DNA of 64,000 nucleotides from JAMXLO01 sp963818775. Lineage in GTDB: Bacteria; Pseudomonadota; Alphaproteobacteria; Acetobacterales; Acetobacteraceae. A program made the translations under genes and the position numbers. The number at the start of each line of letters is the position of its first letter. Position 1 is the stretch's first letter. This document shows, piece by piece, positions 34,367 through 42,779 of this stretch. Location: contig CAWFUF010000004.1 of NCBI GenBank assembly GCA_963818775.1, positions 248,001 through 312,000 on the forward strand, read 5' to 3'. The notes beneath the pieces were generated by a model that saw only the letters and a list, made by a program, of their open reading frames with translations, was not told the origin of the DNA and ran no database searches.

Positions 34367-34396
34367 AAGGAGTTCGGCATGAGCAATCCACGGTGA
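34367..34396 (+). promoter_or_regulatory. Strong SD with five-codon minicistron overlapping the PKS start
   Basis: AAGGAG (34367-34372) lies 6 bases before ATG 34379, which opens a tiny frame MSNPR and stops at TGA 34394-34396, overlapping the GTG start (34393) of the PKS. This SD serves the minicistron better than the PKS. It may couple PKS translation, or it marks a one-base indel at the true N-terminus. Confidence 0.5.
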
Positions 34397-35460
34397 CCCG
34401 GGCCTGGTTGAACCGCATCGGCACCGCGGTGCCGTCGCACGACATCCACGCCGAGTTCGTTGACTTCGCGCGCACCGCTCTGGGCGACGCGAGAAGCCTC
34501 GCGCTGTTCGATCGCATGGCCGACCTTGCCGACATCGAGCATCGCTTCTCAATCTTCGCGCCGGGACCGAAGCCGCGCGATCACGTGCTCGACAGCGACG
34601 GCTTCTATCTCCGTCGCGCGTTTCCCACCACGGGCGCACGCATGGCGCTTTTCCGCGATGCGGCGCTCGCGCTTGCGCGTCAGGCGATCGCCGCACTGGA
34701 CGTCGCGGCGGAGCGCGCGTCAATCACGCATCTGATCGTGGCTAGCTGCACCGGCTTCACCGCGCCGGGACTCGACTTCGACATCATGCAGGACGCCGGC
34801 CTCGCGTCGTCCGTGGAGCGCACGATCATCGGCTTCATGGGCTGCTTCGCGGCGGTGAATGCACTGAAGCTCGCCCGCCATATCGTGCGATCGGAACCGG
34901 ATGCAAAGGTGCTGGTCGTCAATCTGGAACTTTCGAGCCTGCATCTGCAGGAAGAGTGGGAACTCGAGAAGATGCTGAGCTTCCTGCTGTTCGGCGATGG
35001 ATGTGGCGCCTGCCTGGTGTCCGCGGAACCGGTCGGCCTTGCGCTGGACCGTTTTCATGCAGAGGTCATCCCGCGCACCGCCGATCTGATCACCTGGCGA
35101 ATCGGCGATCAGGGTTTTGCGATGCATCTGTCGGGTCAGGTCCCCGGCCGTATTCGCCGCTGGCTGCGCGAGCACGGCGCCGGCCTGCTCGGCAACCGCA
35201 CTGTGCACGACATGGCTCTTTGGGCGGTGCATGCCGGGGGCCGTTCGATTCTGGATGCCGTGCAGCATGGGCTCGAGCTGCCGCCGGATGCGCTGCGCCA
35301 CTCTCGGGAGGTATTGCGCGAATTCGGCAACATGTCGTCGGCCACGCTGGTGTTCGTGCTGGAGCGCATCCTGCGTTCGTCGCATGGCACCGGGGACGGG
35401 ATGGCAATGGCGTTCGGTCCGGGACTGACCGTGGAGACATTCGGGTTCCATCGGCCGTGA
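34393..35460 (+). CDS. Type III polyketide synthase (chalcone/stilbene synthase-like)
   Basis: 355 residues, a homodimeric thiolase-fold enzyme that extends an acyl-CoA starter with malonyl-CoA. The catalytic triad is intact: Cys151 (FMGCFAAVNAL), His280 (WAVHAGGRSI) and Asn313 (GNMSSATLV). The CoA/substrate loop MAFGPG is at about 339. In bacteria such enzymes (ArsB/C, SrsA, PKS10/11/18, RppA, PhlD groups) make alkylpyrones, alkylresorcinols or naphthalenes; chain length cannot be read here. Start is GTG 34393, overlapping the minicistron. It ends by overlapping the methyltransferase start (GTGA). It heads a tight three-gene operon. Confidence 0.9.
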   Translation: MTRAWLNRIGTAVPSHDIHAEFVDFARTALGDARSLALFDRMADLADIEHRFSIFAPGPKPRDHVLDSDGFYLRRAFPTTGARMALFRDAALALARQAIAALDVAAERASITHLIVASCTGFTAPGLDFDIMQDAGLASSVERTIIGFMGCFAAVNALKLARHIVRSEPDAKVLVVNLELSSLHLQEEWELEKMLSFLLFGDGCGACLVSAEPVGLALDRFHAEVIPRTADLITWRIGDQGFAMHLSGQVPGRIRRWLREHGAGLLGNRTVHDMALWAVHAGGRSILDAVQHGLELPPDALRHSREVLREFGNMSSATLVFVLERILRSSHGTGDGMAMAFGPGLTVETFGFHRP

Positions 35461-36164
35461 CTCTCGTCATGCGCAGCACGGCCGATGAGCGGATGGACAC
35501 CGACTGCGTCGATTACGATGACTATCGCCGCTGCCTCCGCGATCTGGCGCGTGTCAATACCGTGACGATGACGCATCGGCCGATGCTTGCGTGGTTGGCG
35601 CGCGAGACCGAGGGGCTGCGGTCCTTCTCGCTGCTCGATGTTGCGTGCGGCCATGGCGATGCGCTGCGTCGCATTCAACGCTGGACAACGCGACGCGGGA
35701 TTGCAGCGCGGCTGGTGGGTGTGGACCTCAATCCATGGGCGACCCGGGCGGCACGCGACGCGACAGAAACCGGCGCGCCCATCTCCTATCGCAACGCCGA
35801 CGTATTCACGATCGATGCGGCGGAGGAATTCGATTTCATCGTGAGCTCGCAGTTCACGCATCATCTCACCGACGACCAGGTGGTAATGTTCATCCGCTGG
35901 ATGGAGGCGCACGCGCGACGTGGCTGGTTCATCGGCGACCTGCATCGCCACTGGCTGCCATATTACGGTTTTGGCCTGCTCGCCTGGCTTGCGCGCTGGC
36001 ATCATTTCGTACTGAGTGACGGGCGAATTTCCATCGCGCGTGCCTTTGTGCCCGAGGAGTGGCGCGGGCTGGTCCGCGCGGCCGGCCTTGCGGAGCGTGA
36101 CGTCGCCATCACCTGGCATCTGCCGTTCCGGCTCTGTGTCTCGCGGCATTGTCCGACCCGGTGA
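35457..36164 (+). CDS. Class I SAM-dependent methyltransferase in the PKS operon
   Basis: 235 residues from GTG 35457 (ATG 35469 is possible). The SAM-binding loop is LLDVACGHGDALRRI (about 61), followed by the acidic end of strand 2 in VGVDLNP and the motif YRNADVFTID. The later substrate region contains SSQFTHHLTDDQVVMF. It probably methylates a hydroxyl or carbon of the polyketide, by analogy with the methyltransferases of other type III PKS clusters; direct evidence is only the coupling. It overlaps the PKS by 4 bp and the next gene by 16 bp. Confidence 0.85.
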   Translation: MTLVMRSTADERMDTDCVDYDDYRRCLRDLARVNTVTMTHRPMLAWLARETEGLRSFSLLDVACGHGDALRRIQRWTTRRGIAARLVGVDLNPWATRAARDATETGAPISYRNADVFTIDAAEEFDFIVSSQFTHHLTDDQVVMFIRWMEAHARRGWFIGDLHRHWLPYYGFGLLAWLARWHHFVLSDGRISIARAFVPEEWRGLVRAAGLAERDVAITWHLPFRLCVSRHCPTR

Positions 36165-37246
36165 TCATCGGCGGCGGGCCAGCAGGGACCGCCGCCGCCA
36201 CCACGCTTGCCCGCGCGGGACAGGCCGTGACGCTGATCGAGCGCGGTGTCGATGCCAGCGACAAGGTGTGCGGCGATTTTCTCAGCGCCGAGGCGCTTGC
36301 GACGATCGAGGGTCTGGATATCGATCTGTCCGCGGCGTCCACGATCTCTGCGGTGCGGCTGGTGCATCGGAATCGCAGCGTTACCACGGATCTGCCGTTC
36401 GCCGCGCGCGGACTGTCGCGTCGCGCGCTGGATGAGGCGCTGCTGAGACAAGCGCAGGCCCGCGGCGCCACGGTGCTGCGCGGCCATCGAGTGAGCGCGA
36501 TCGAACAGGACCGCGGATCCATGCTGCTGTCCTGCGGAACACTCGGCCGGATTGCTGCCGAGACGGTGTTCCTTGCCACGGGCAAGCACGAGGTGCGCGG
36601 GGTTAGCCGGATCAGTCGCGGCACCGGCCTGGTGGGCATGAAGATGTACTACGCGCTGGCAGCCTCGCAGCTTCAGGCTCTGCGTCATCACGTCGAGCTG
36701 ATCCTGTTCGCCGGCGGCTATGCCGGGTTGCAGGTTGTGGAGGCTGATCGGGTGGTACTGTGTGTGCTGCTCCCCGCCACCCGACTTCGCGCCGTCGCCG
36801 GGAAGTGGGACAGCCTGCTCGATGCGCTGACTGAGGAGTGTCCACACCTGCTCATGCGGCTCGCCGGCGCCCGCGGCCTGCTCGATCAACCTCTGGCGGT
36901 TGCCGGTCTGCCGTACGGTTATATGTATAGGGCAGACCGACGCGACCTGCCCGGTCTGTTTCGGCTGGGCGATCAGGCGGCGGTGATCGCTTCACTGACC
37001 GGTGACGGCGTTGCGCTGGCGCTGGCCAGTGGTTCGCTCGCGGCACGGACGTGGTTGGCGGACGGCAGCCGAGCGCATTACCACGATCGCCTGGCGGCCG
37101 GGTTGTCGCGCCAGATGCGTGTCGCATCGGCCGTCCACCGCCTCTGCCTGAACCCGGCATTACAGCCCTGGGTTGCGGCCATCTGTGGATTATGGCCGGG
37201 AGCGATTCGCCTGGCCGCCACAGCAACTCGCGCGCTAGACGTTTGA
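36149..37246 (+). CDS. FAD-dependent oxidoreductase (geranylgeranyl-reductase/hydroxylase-like) in the PKS operon
   Basis: 365 residues. The dinucleotide loop is VIIGGGPAGTAAATTLARAG at the very N-terminus, and the second FAD contact is GDQAAVIASLTGDGVALALASG near 280. The active-site segment YGYMYRA is seen. It resembles the NAD(P)/FAD monooxygenases and prenyl reductases that tailor polyketides or quinones, and probably hydroxylates or reduces the PKS product. The start is TTG 36149; GTG 36161 is also possible. It overlaps the methyltransferase by 16 bp and is the last gene of the operon. Confidence 0.85.
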   Translation: MSDPVIIGGGPAGTAAATTLARAGQAVTLIERGVDASDKVCGDFLSAEALATIEGLDIDLSAASTISAVRLVHRNRSVTTDLPFAARGLSRRALDEALLRQAQARGATVLRGHRVSAIEQDRGSMLLSCGTLGRIAAETVFLATGKHEVRGVSRISRGTGLVGMKMYYALAASQLQALRHHVELILFAGGYAGLQVVEADRVVLCVLLPATRLRAVAGKWDSLLDALTEECPHLLMRLAGARGLLDQPLAVAGLPYGYMYRADRRDLPGLFRLGDQAAVIASLTGDGVALALASGSLAARTWLADGSRAHYHDRLAAGLSRQMRVASAVHRLCLNPALQPWVAAICGLWPGAIRLAATATRALDV

Positions 37247-37316
37247 CGCATAGCGAGTATGCAATTGGGTTAGGTCTGCGAAAGTCATACCATGCGGCGA
37301 AACGCCGCGAGCGTTC
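37247..37316. other. 70-bp region after the PKS operon
   Basis: No gene or recognisable terminator hairpin was seen before the decayed MFS gene begins. Confidence 0.4.
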
Positions 37317-38111
37317 GTGCCATGGTGGAAGGAGCCGACCAAGGATCAGTGGCTGGCGTGGTGGGACCGCCTGGTTGGGGTGGCCCCCGATGCGTTCGAT
37401 TTCGCGACCTTTCTGCTGATCATGGTGCCGATCGGCAACGAGTTTAAGGTGCCGCTCGGCTTCATGAGCGGGGTCCTGCAAGGCCCCGTGGAGCATTGGC
37501 TTCCATCGTCCCCGCCCTCGCCCTCCTGTGGCTCCGCAAATACGTGAAGGAACGCGAGGTCTGGGTGAAGAATCGCCAGCTGCGGCGCCAGCACGACAAA
37601 GAGGTCCCCGCGCCGCTGACCACCATCTTCAAGCCCGCAGCGCTTAACAACACGCTCACCGCGTGCCTGTGAATGGCGAGCAGCTTCGTGATCGACTACT
37701 CGATCTGGGCGCTGTTCGCGAAGGACCGGGACCGATCGCCACGCCGATCGCCATCGTCGCACCGATGTATCTGCTGACCGCCGACCCGGCCGGGATCATC
37801 GGCGGCTTCTTCCTGCACGGGTGCTACGCGGGTGCAATCTGTGGCCGGAACCCGAGCTACCTGACCGGGCGATTCCCCACCGAAGTGCGCTCGACCGCGG
37901 CGGGTTTCTGCTATCATCAGGGCGCGGGCGGCTTTGTGGTGCCGATTCTCACCTGCTTGGCTCCGGTATCGGTTTTGGTGTCCGAATGATGATCGGCGCC
38001 TGCGCCGGTTCGGTGCTGTTCATCATCGCCCTGCTGTTTGGCCCTGAGACCAAGGGCATAGTGACGGTGGGTGACCTCGATGCCCTCATCCACGAGCCGG
38101 GCGGCGACTAG
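37317..38111 (+). pseudogene. Decayed MFS permease (sialate/aromatic-acid symporter type)
   Basis: Fragments of one permease lie in order but in at least three frames. WWKEPTKDQWLAWWDRLVGVAPDAFDFATFLLIMVP (from about 37320) is the family N-terminus; a middle piece reads LWLRKYVKEREVWVKNR (about 37530-37580) and then SFVIDYSIWALFAKD. The C-terminal half is GGFFLHGCYAGAICGRNPSYLTGRFPTEVRSTAAGFCYHQGAG and then ALLFGPETKG, ending at TAG 38109-38111. Several helices are missing between residues about 45 and 190, so deletions as well as frameshifts have occurred. It cannot make a functional transporter. Confidence 0.8.
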
Positions 38112-38266
38112 TCTACGCCGCGGCGTTTGATCGCGCGTTCCGTGCCGTCAGTCACGCTTGGCCGCCGGCGCTTCCCTGTACCGGCGCGCAATCGCGGCCG
38201 CGCTTGCATCGCTGCGCCGGCTGACGCACAAGCTTCGGGCCGCCACGCAGGGAATCGTTTCGCGCA
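38112..38266. other. 155-bp region upstream of lptF
   Basis: No gene seen. It probably holds the promoter of the lpt operon; I could not place boxes with confidence. Confidence 0.35.
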
Positions 38267-39394
38267 ATGCGCTCCGGCAAACTGGTCACACGACTCGATC
38301 GTTACATATTTCGGCAGCTTCTGGTTGCGCTGATCGCGGTGACCGGCGGGCTCACAGCGTTGGTCTGGTTGATCCAGTCGCTGCGCTTCGTCGAGCTCGT
38401 GGTGAATCACGGCCTTTCCCTACTCGTGTTCGTCGAGCTCACCGGCCTGCTGGTCCCCAGCTTTGTCGCCGTGATACTGCCGATCACCACATTCGTCGTT
38501 GTGCAGTTCGTCTATCAGCGCCTGGCCGGCGACCGCGAGATCACGGTGATGCGCGCCGCCGGGTTATCTCCGCTTGCGCTATCGCGTCCTGCATTGGCCC
38601 TGGCGGTGCTGGCCGCGATCTGTGGCTACGCGCTCAACCTGTGGATCGTGCCCGACAGCCTCACGTCGTTCCGCGAGTTCCAATGGGAGATCCGCAACCG
38701 CATGGCAGCGTTCCTGTTGCAGGAGGGCGTGTTCACACAGATCTCCGATGATTTGACGGTGTATGTGCGTTCGCGCGATCCAGACGGCACACTGCACGGC
38801 ATCCTGGTGGACGATGGCCGCGACAAGGCGGCGCATGCGACGATTCTGGCTGAAAGCGGCCGGCTGACGGAGGGCCCGAACGGACCGCGCGTGCTGCTCA
38901 TCAACGGCAGTCGCCAGGAAATCGATCACCAGACTGGCCGGCTCAATGTGCTGACGTTCGGCCAGAATGAGCTCGACCTTTCGGACAACCAGGCGAATTC
39001 CAACGAACGCCTGCGCGACATGACCGAAGTGTCGCTCGGCGAACTGCTGCATCCACATCCGGTCTTCGCACACGACATTCCGCGATGGATTGCCGAAGGA
39101 CACAAGCGCCTGGCGTCACCGCTCACCGCGATATCCTATGCGTTCGTCGCGCTGTACGCGGTGCTCAGCGGCACGTTCCGCCGCCACGGCAGCTTCGTCC
39201 GGCCGCTGGTTTCTGTCATGGCGATGGTGGCGCTGCTGGCGTTCGGCCTTGCGATGGAGAATTTGGCGGCCCGCGACAATGCAATGCTGCCCATGATATG
39301 GCTGCATGCTGTCGCGCCTGGCGTGATCAGCGGTTGGCTCCTGTTGGGTCCGCAATGGCGGCAATCGCGCCGCCATCCCGTCGAGGCCACATGA
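38267..39394 (+). CDS. lptF: LPS export ABC transporter permease LptF
   Basis: 375 residues. LptF forms, with LptG and the LptB ATPase, the inner-membrane pump that extracts LPS and sends it to LptD. The N-terminal RLDRYIFRQLLVALIAVTGGLTALVWLIQSL and three helices, a periplasmic beta-jellyroll (about 130-270) and three C-terminal helices with LASPLTAISYAFVALYAVL are the usual architecture. The start is ATG 38267 with a weak upstream GGGAA. lptG begins 4 bp after its stop. Confidence 0.93.
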   Translation: MRSGKLVTRLDRYIFRQLLVALIAVTGGLTALVWLIQSLRFVELVVNHGLSLLVFVELTGLLVPSFVAVILPITTFVVVQFVYQRLAGDREITVMRAAGLSPLALSRPALALAVLAAICGYALNLWIVPDSLTSFREFQWEIRNRMAAFLLQEGVFTQISDDLTVYVRSRDPDGTLHGILVDDGRDKAAHATILAESGRLTEGPNGPRVLLINGSRQEIDHQTGRLNVLTFGQNELDLSDNQANSNERLRDMTEVSLGELLHPHPVFAHDIPRWIAEGHKRLASPLTAISYAFVALYAVLSGTFRRHGSFVRPLVSVMAMVALLAFGLAMENLAARDNAMLPMIWLHAVAPGVISGWLLLGPQWRQSRRHPVEAT

Positions 39395-39398
39395 GCAC

Positions 39399-40511
39399 AT
39401 GACGCCGCCCATCACCTTGTCGATCTATATCTCCAGACAGTTCGCTGGTGCAGTGGTCGGGATGCTGCTCGCGCTGTCGGGGTTGGTGGCGCTGTTCGAC
39501 TTCATCGAATTGCTGAGACGTTCCACCTCGAAGCCCGACGCAACCTTTGGGTTGGTGAGTGAAATTGCGGTGTTGCGTCTGCCCTATGTCTCGATGCAGG
39601 TGCTGCCGTTCGCGGTGCTGCTCGGCGGCATGTTGTGCTTCTGGCGTCTGACGCGTTCATCAGAGCTGATCGTTGCCCGCGCCTCGGGGGTGTCGGCCTG
39701 GGAGTTCCTCGCTGCTCCGGCATTCTGCGCGCTGTTGTTCGGCGCGGTCGCGACGATGGGGGTCAGCCCGCTGTCCTCGGTGATGTTCGGACGCGCCGAA
39801 GCGTTGGACAACGTTTATCTTAAGACTGGTGGCGGCCCGTTGGCGTTGACCGGCGACCAGCTTTGGTTACGGCAGTCCGATCACGCGCTTTCGCCGCAGG
39901 GCGTCGCCATCATACACGCGCACAATGTGGGGCTGCATGGCAAGCAGTTGACAGCCTCTCAGGTCAGCGTGTTCCGGCTGGATGGGCGTGACCGTTTGCT
40001 CACGCGGATCGAGGCGACGCGGGCGACGCTCGTCGCGCGGGTTTGGCAGTTGCAGGATGCCCGTGTGATTCGACCCGAGCAGATGCCGGAACCTCCCGTG
40101 ACGATCAATCTGCCGACTGACCTTACGGTGGCGCGCGTGCAAGAGAGTTTTGCCTCGCCTGATACGCTGTCGTTCTGGGCATTGCCGGGCTTCATCGCGC
40201 TGCTGGATCGCTCAGGCTTCACGTCGATCCGCCATCGGCTGCATTTTCAGGCGCTGCTCTCGCTGCCGCTGCTCTGCGCGACGATGGCGCTGGTCGCCGC
40301 GGGGTTCTCGATGCGTCCGGCGCGGCGTGGCGGCGTGGCTCATATGATCGGCAGCGGCGTCGCCGCCGGTTTCGCTTTGTTCGTGGTATCGAAGATTGCT
40401 GAGGAGTTCGGACAGAGCGGTGCGCTGCCGGTGGCGCTCGCCGCGTGGGTGCCCGCGGTGTCCGGCATGATGTTGGCGGTCGCGCTGCTGCTGCACACGG
40501 AAGATGGCTGA
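39399..40511 (+). CDS. lptG: LPS export ABC transporter permease LptG
   Basis: 370 residues, paralogue and partner of LptF. The opening LSIYISRQFAGAVVGMLLALSGLVALFDFIELLRRS and the C-terminal helices are standard; the jellyroll lies between about 125 and 265. The C-terminal region MIGSGVAAGFALFVVSKIAEEFGQSGALPVALAAWVPA matches LptG. Two bp separate its stop from the lptD start. Confidence 0.94.
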   Translation: MTPPITLSIYISRQFAGAVVGMLLALSGLVALFDFIELLRRSTSKPDATFGLVSEIAVLRLPYVSMQVLPFAVLLGGMLCFWRLTRSSELIVARASGVSAWEFLAAPAFCALLFGAVATMGVSPLSSVMFGRAEALDNVYLKTGGGPLALTGDQLWLRQSDHALSPQGVAIIHAHNVGLHGKQLTASQVSVFRLDGRDRLLTRIEATRATLVARVWQLQDARVIRPEQMPEPPVTINLPTDLTVARVQESFASPDTLSFWALPGFIALLDRSGFTSIRHRLHFQALLSLPLLCATMALVAAGFSMRPARRGGVAHMIGSGVAAGFALFVVSKIAEEFGQSGALPVALAAWVPAVSGMMLAVALLLHTEDG

Positions 40512-40513
40512 GG

Positions 40514-42760
40514 ATGGCGCCCGTCGTCATGGTCGCCGCTCGCCGATTCGCTCCTGTCGTGCTGCTGGCGATATTGCTCGCATCGGTACTCACCGGCGCG
40601 GCGCAGGCACAGTTGAGTGAGATCGCCAACCTTGGTGCGCATCAGCCGGCCTCGCGCAATCAGCCAGTGACCTTCACGGCTGATACTGTGGAGTACGACC
40701 GCGAGAATTCGCTGGTGATCGCCCAGGGCCATGTCGAGGCCTGGCAGGACGATCACGTGCTGCGCGCGGACCGGATCACCTTCGATCGCAATACTGGCGT
40801 GTCGGCGGCCAAAGGCAATGTCGTGTTGCTGGAGCCGGATGGCCAGGTGCTGTTCGCCGACTATGCCGAACTGAGCCAGGACATGAAGAGTGGCGTGTTG
40901 CGGGACATGCGCGCGATTCTGGCCGAGAATGCCAGAATCGCGGCCAACGGTGCGCGTCGCACCGAGGGCGAAATCAACGAGATGTCGAAGGTGGTGTATT
41001 CTACCTGCAATCTCTGCGCCAAGGATCCCACCCGGGCACCCCTCTGGCAGATCCGTGCCCTGTCGGCGGTGCAGGACCTCGAGCACAAAAAGATAGAGTT
41101 TCAGGACGCTGTGATGGAGATGTACGGCGTGCCGGTTGGTTATATGCCGTATTTCTGGACTGTCGACCCATCGGTAAAGCGCGCCAGCGGCCTGCTCATT
41201 CCCTCGATGGGCGTGTCGTCGCATATCGGCGCCTTCTTCGCACAGCCGTACTACTGGGTGATCGACGATCAGTCGGACGCGACGTTTACGCCAATGATAA
41301 CGTCAGAGGCCGGCCCACAGCTCAGCGCCGAATATCGGCGCCGATTTAACAATGGCTCTTTCGTGGTGGACGGGTCACTGGGCTATCTCGATAACTCCGT
41401 GCAGGGGACGATTTACTCCAAGGGTCAGTTCAATCTGGATGACACCTGGCGATGGGGCTTCAACATTGCCCGGGCCTCGACGGCCGACTATGTCCGTGAT
41501 TTCCACATCGGCGCCGCTGAGCTTGGCAGCGATCCCACGTTGCTGACCAGCCAGATCTACGTCGAGGGCTTCGGCCAGGGCTCCTATTCACGGTTCGACG
41601 TCCGATTTTATCAAACATTGAACGAGGTCGTGGTCTCTAGCGAACTACCTCTCGTCCTGCCGCGGTACCAATACAGTTATTTTGGTCAGCCTGATTCCTG
41701 GGGCGGCCGTTTCAGTCTCGATGGCGGCGCGTTCAACGTGGTACGCACCGACGGCACCAATACGAGACGAGCCAACGTCACGCTGAACTGGTCGCGGCCA
41801 TTTGTTGGACCGCTCGGCGATCTGTGGAAGGTGACGCTGCACACCGACGCGATCGCGTACGACGCCAGCGCCTTTAACGAGCAACCGAATTTCGGTCCGG
41901 TGAGTCAGGTCAATACTGCACGGGCTCAGCCACAGGCAGCCCTGGACTTTCATTGGCCCTTCATGCGCGATTCGGGCGCGTGGGGCACGCAACTCATTGA
42001 GCCGATTGCGCAGATCGTCGTTGGGCCGCAGGTCGGCAACAGTCAGAATACCAAATATCCCAATGAGGACAGCCTCGATCTGGAATTTACCGATGCCAAC
42101 CTGTTCGGCTTCAACCGGTACACGGGGGTCGATCGACTGGACGGTGGCGTACGCGCGAATGTCGCGCTGCACGGGACCTGGTACCTGGGCGGCACGACCT
42201 TCGACGGATTGATTGGACAGTCCTATCGCACCAGTGTGGACAATCAGTTCTCTGAGGCATCGGGTCTGCACGATCAGGTATCCGATATCGTCGCGCGCGC
42301 TACGCTGGCGCCGACGAGCTGGCTCAACCTGACCTACCGCACCAGGCTCGATCACAAGGACCTTGCGACTCGAATGGCTGACGCGCTCGCCACTGTTGGC
42401 GTGCCGAAGTTCTCGGTCAATGCCGGGTATATCTACACTATCGATAACCCGTACACGGAGTTCGACCAGCCATTGCCGCCGCCCGCGGGCAACGCCTTCT
42501 ACACGCCACGCAACGAGGTGACCGTGGGCGCCTCATCGAAGTGGGGCAACTATCGGTTCAGCGCCTATGCCCGGCGCGACCTTCAATCCAGCCAGATGGT
42601 CGCCGCGGGTGTAGATGCGGTGTACGAAGATGAGTGCTTTATCTTGGATTTTCGGTTCTTCCGACGCTATACCTCGTACAATGGCGACAATGGCGCAACG
42701 ACCGCACTGATCCAGTTGACGTTCAAGACAATCGGCCAGTTCGGCTTCAAGGCGCTCTGA
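40514..42760 (+). CDS. lptD: LPS assembly outer membrane protein LptD
   Basis: 748 residues from ATG 40514. A signal peptide (VVLLAILLASVLTGAAQA, cleavage before QLSE) is followed by an N-terminal OstA/jellyroll domain (VTFTADTVEYDRENSLVIAQGHVEAW) that receives LPS, and a large C-terminal barrel. Cysteines at STCNLCAKDP and near the end (EDECFILDF) fit the disulfide pattern that LptD needs, although the counts differ from E. coli. It forms the outer-membrane translocon with LptE. It is followed 19 bp later by surA, whose product helps barrel folding. Confidence 0.95.
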   Translation: MAPVVMVAARRFAPVVLLAILLASVLTGAAQAQLSEIANLGAHQPASRNQPVTFTADTVEYDRENSLVIAQGHVEAWQDDHVLRADRITFDRNTGVSAAKGNVVLLEPDGQVLFADYAELSQDMKSGVLRDMRAILAENARIAANGARRTEGEINEMSKVVYSTCNLCAKDPTRAPLWQIRALSAVQDLEHKKIEFQDAVMEMYGVPVGYMPYFWTVDPSVKRASGLLIPSMGVSSHIGAFFAQPYYWVIDDQSDATFTPMITSEAGPQLSAEYRRRFNNGSFVVDGSLGYLDNSVQGTIYSKGQFNLDDTWRWGFNIARASTADYVRDFHIGAAELGSDPTLLTSQIYVEGFGQGSYSRFDVRFYQTLNEVVVSSELPLVLPRYQYSYFGQPDSWGGRFSLDGGAFNVVRTDGTNTRRANVTLNWSRPFVGPLGDLWKVTLHTDAIAYDASAFNEQPNFGPVSQVNTARAQPQAALDFHWPFMRDSGAWGTQLIEPIAQIVVGPQVGNSQNTKYPNEDSLDLEFTDANLFGFNRYTGVDRLDGGVRANVALHGTWYLGGTTFDGLIGQSYRTSVDNQFSEASGLHDQVSDIVARATLAPTSWLNLTYRTRLDHKDLATRMADALATVGVPKFSVNAGYIYTIDNPYTEFDQPLPPPAGNAFYTPRNEVTVGASSKWGNYRFSAYARRDLQSSQMVAAGVDAVYEDECFILDFRFFRRYTSYNGDNGATTALIQLTFKTIGQFGFKAL

Positions 42761-42779
42761 CACTCAGGAGATCGGGGTC

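Noticed and set aside
35136..36149. 337-codon minus-strand frame across the PKS and methyltransferase
   Set aside because: Antisense to intact enzymes with full motifs.
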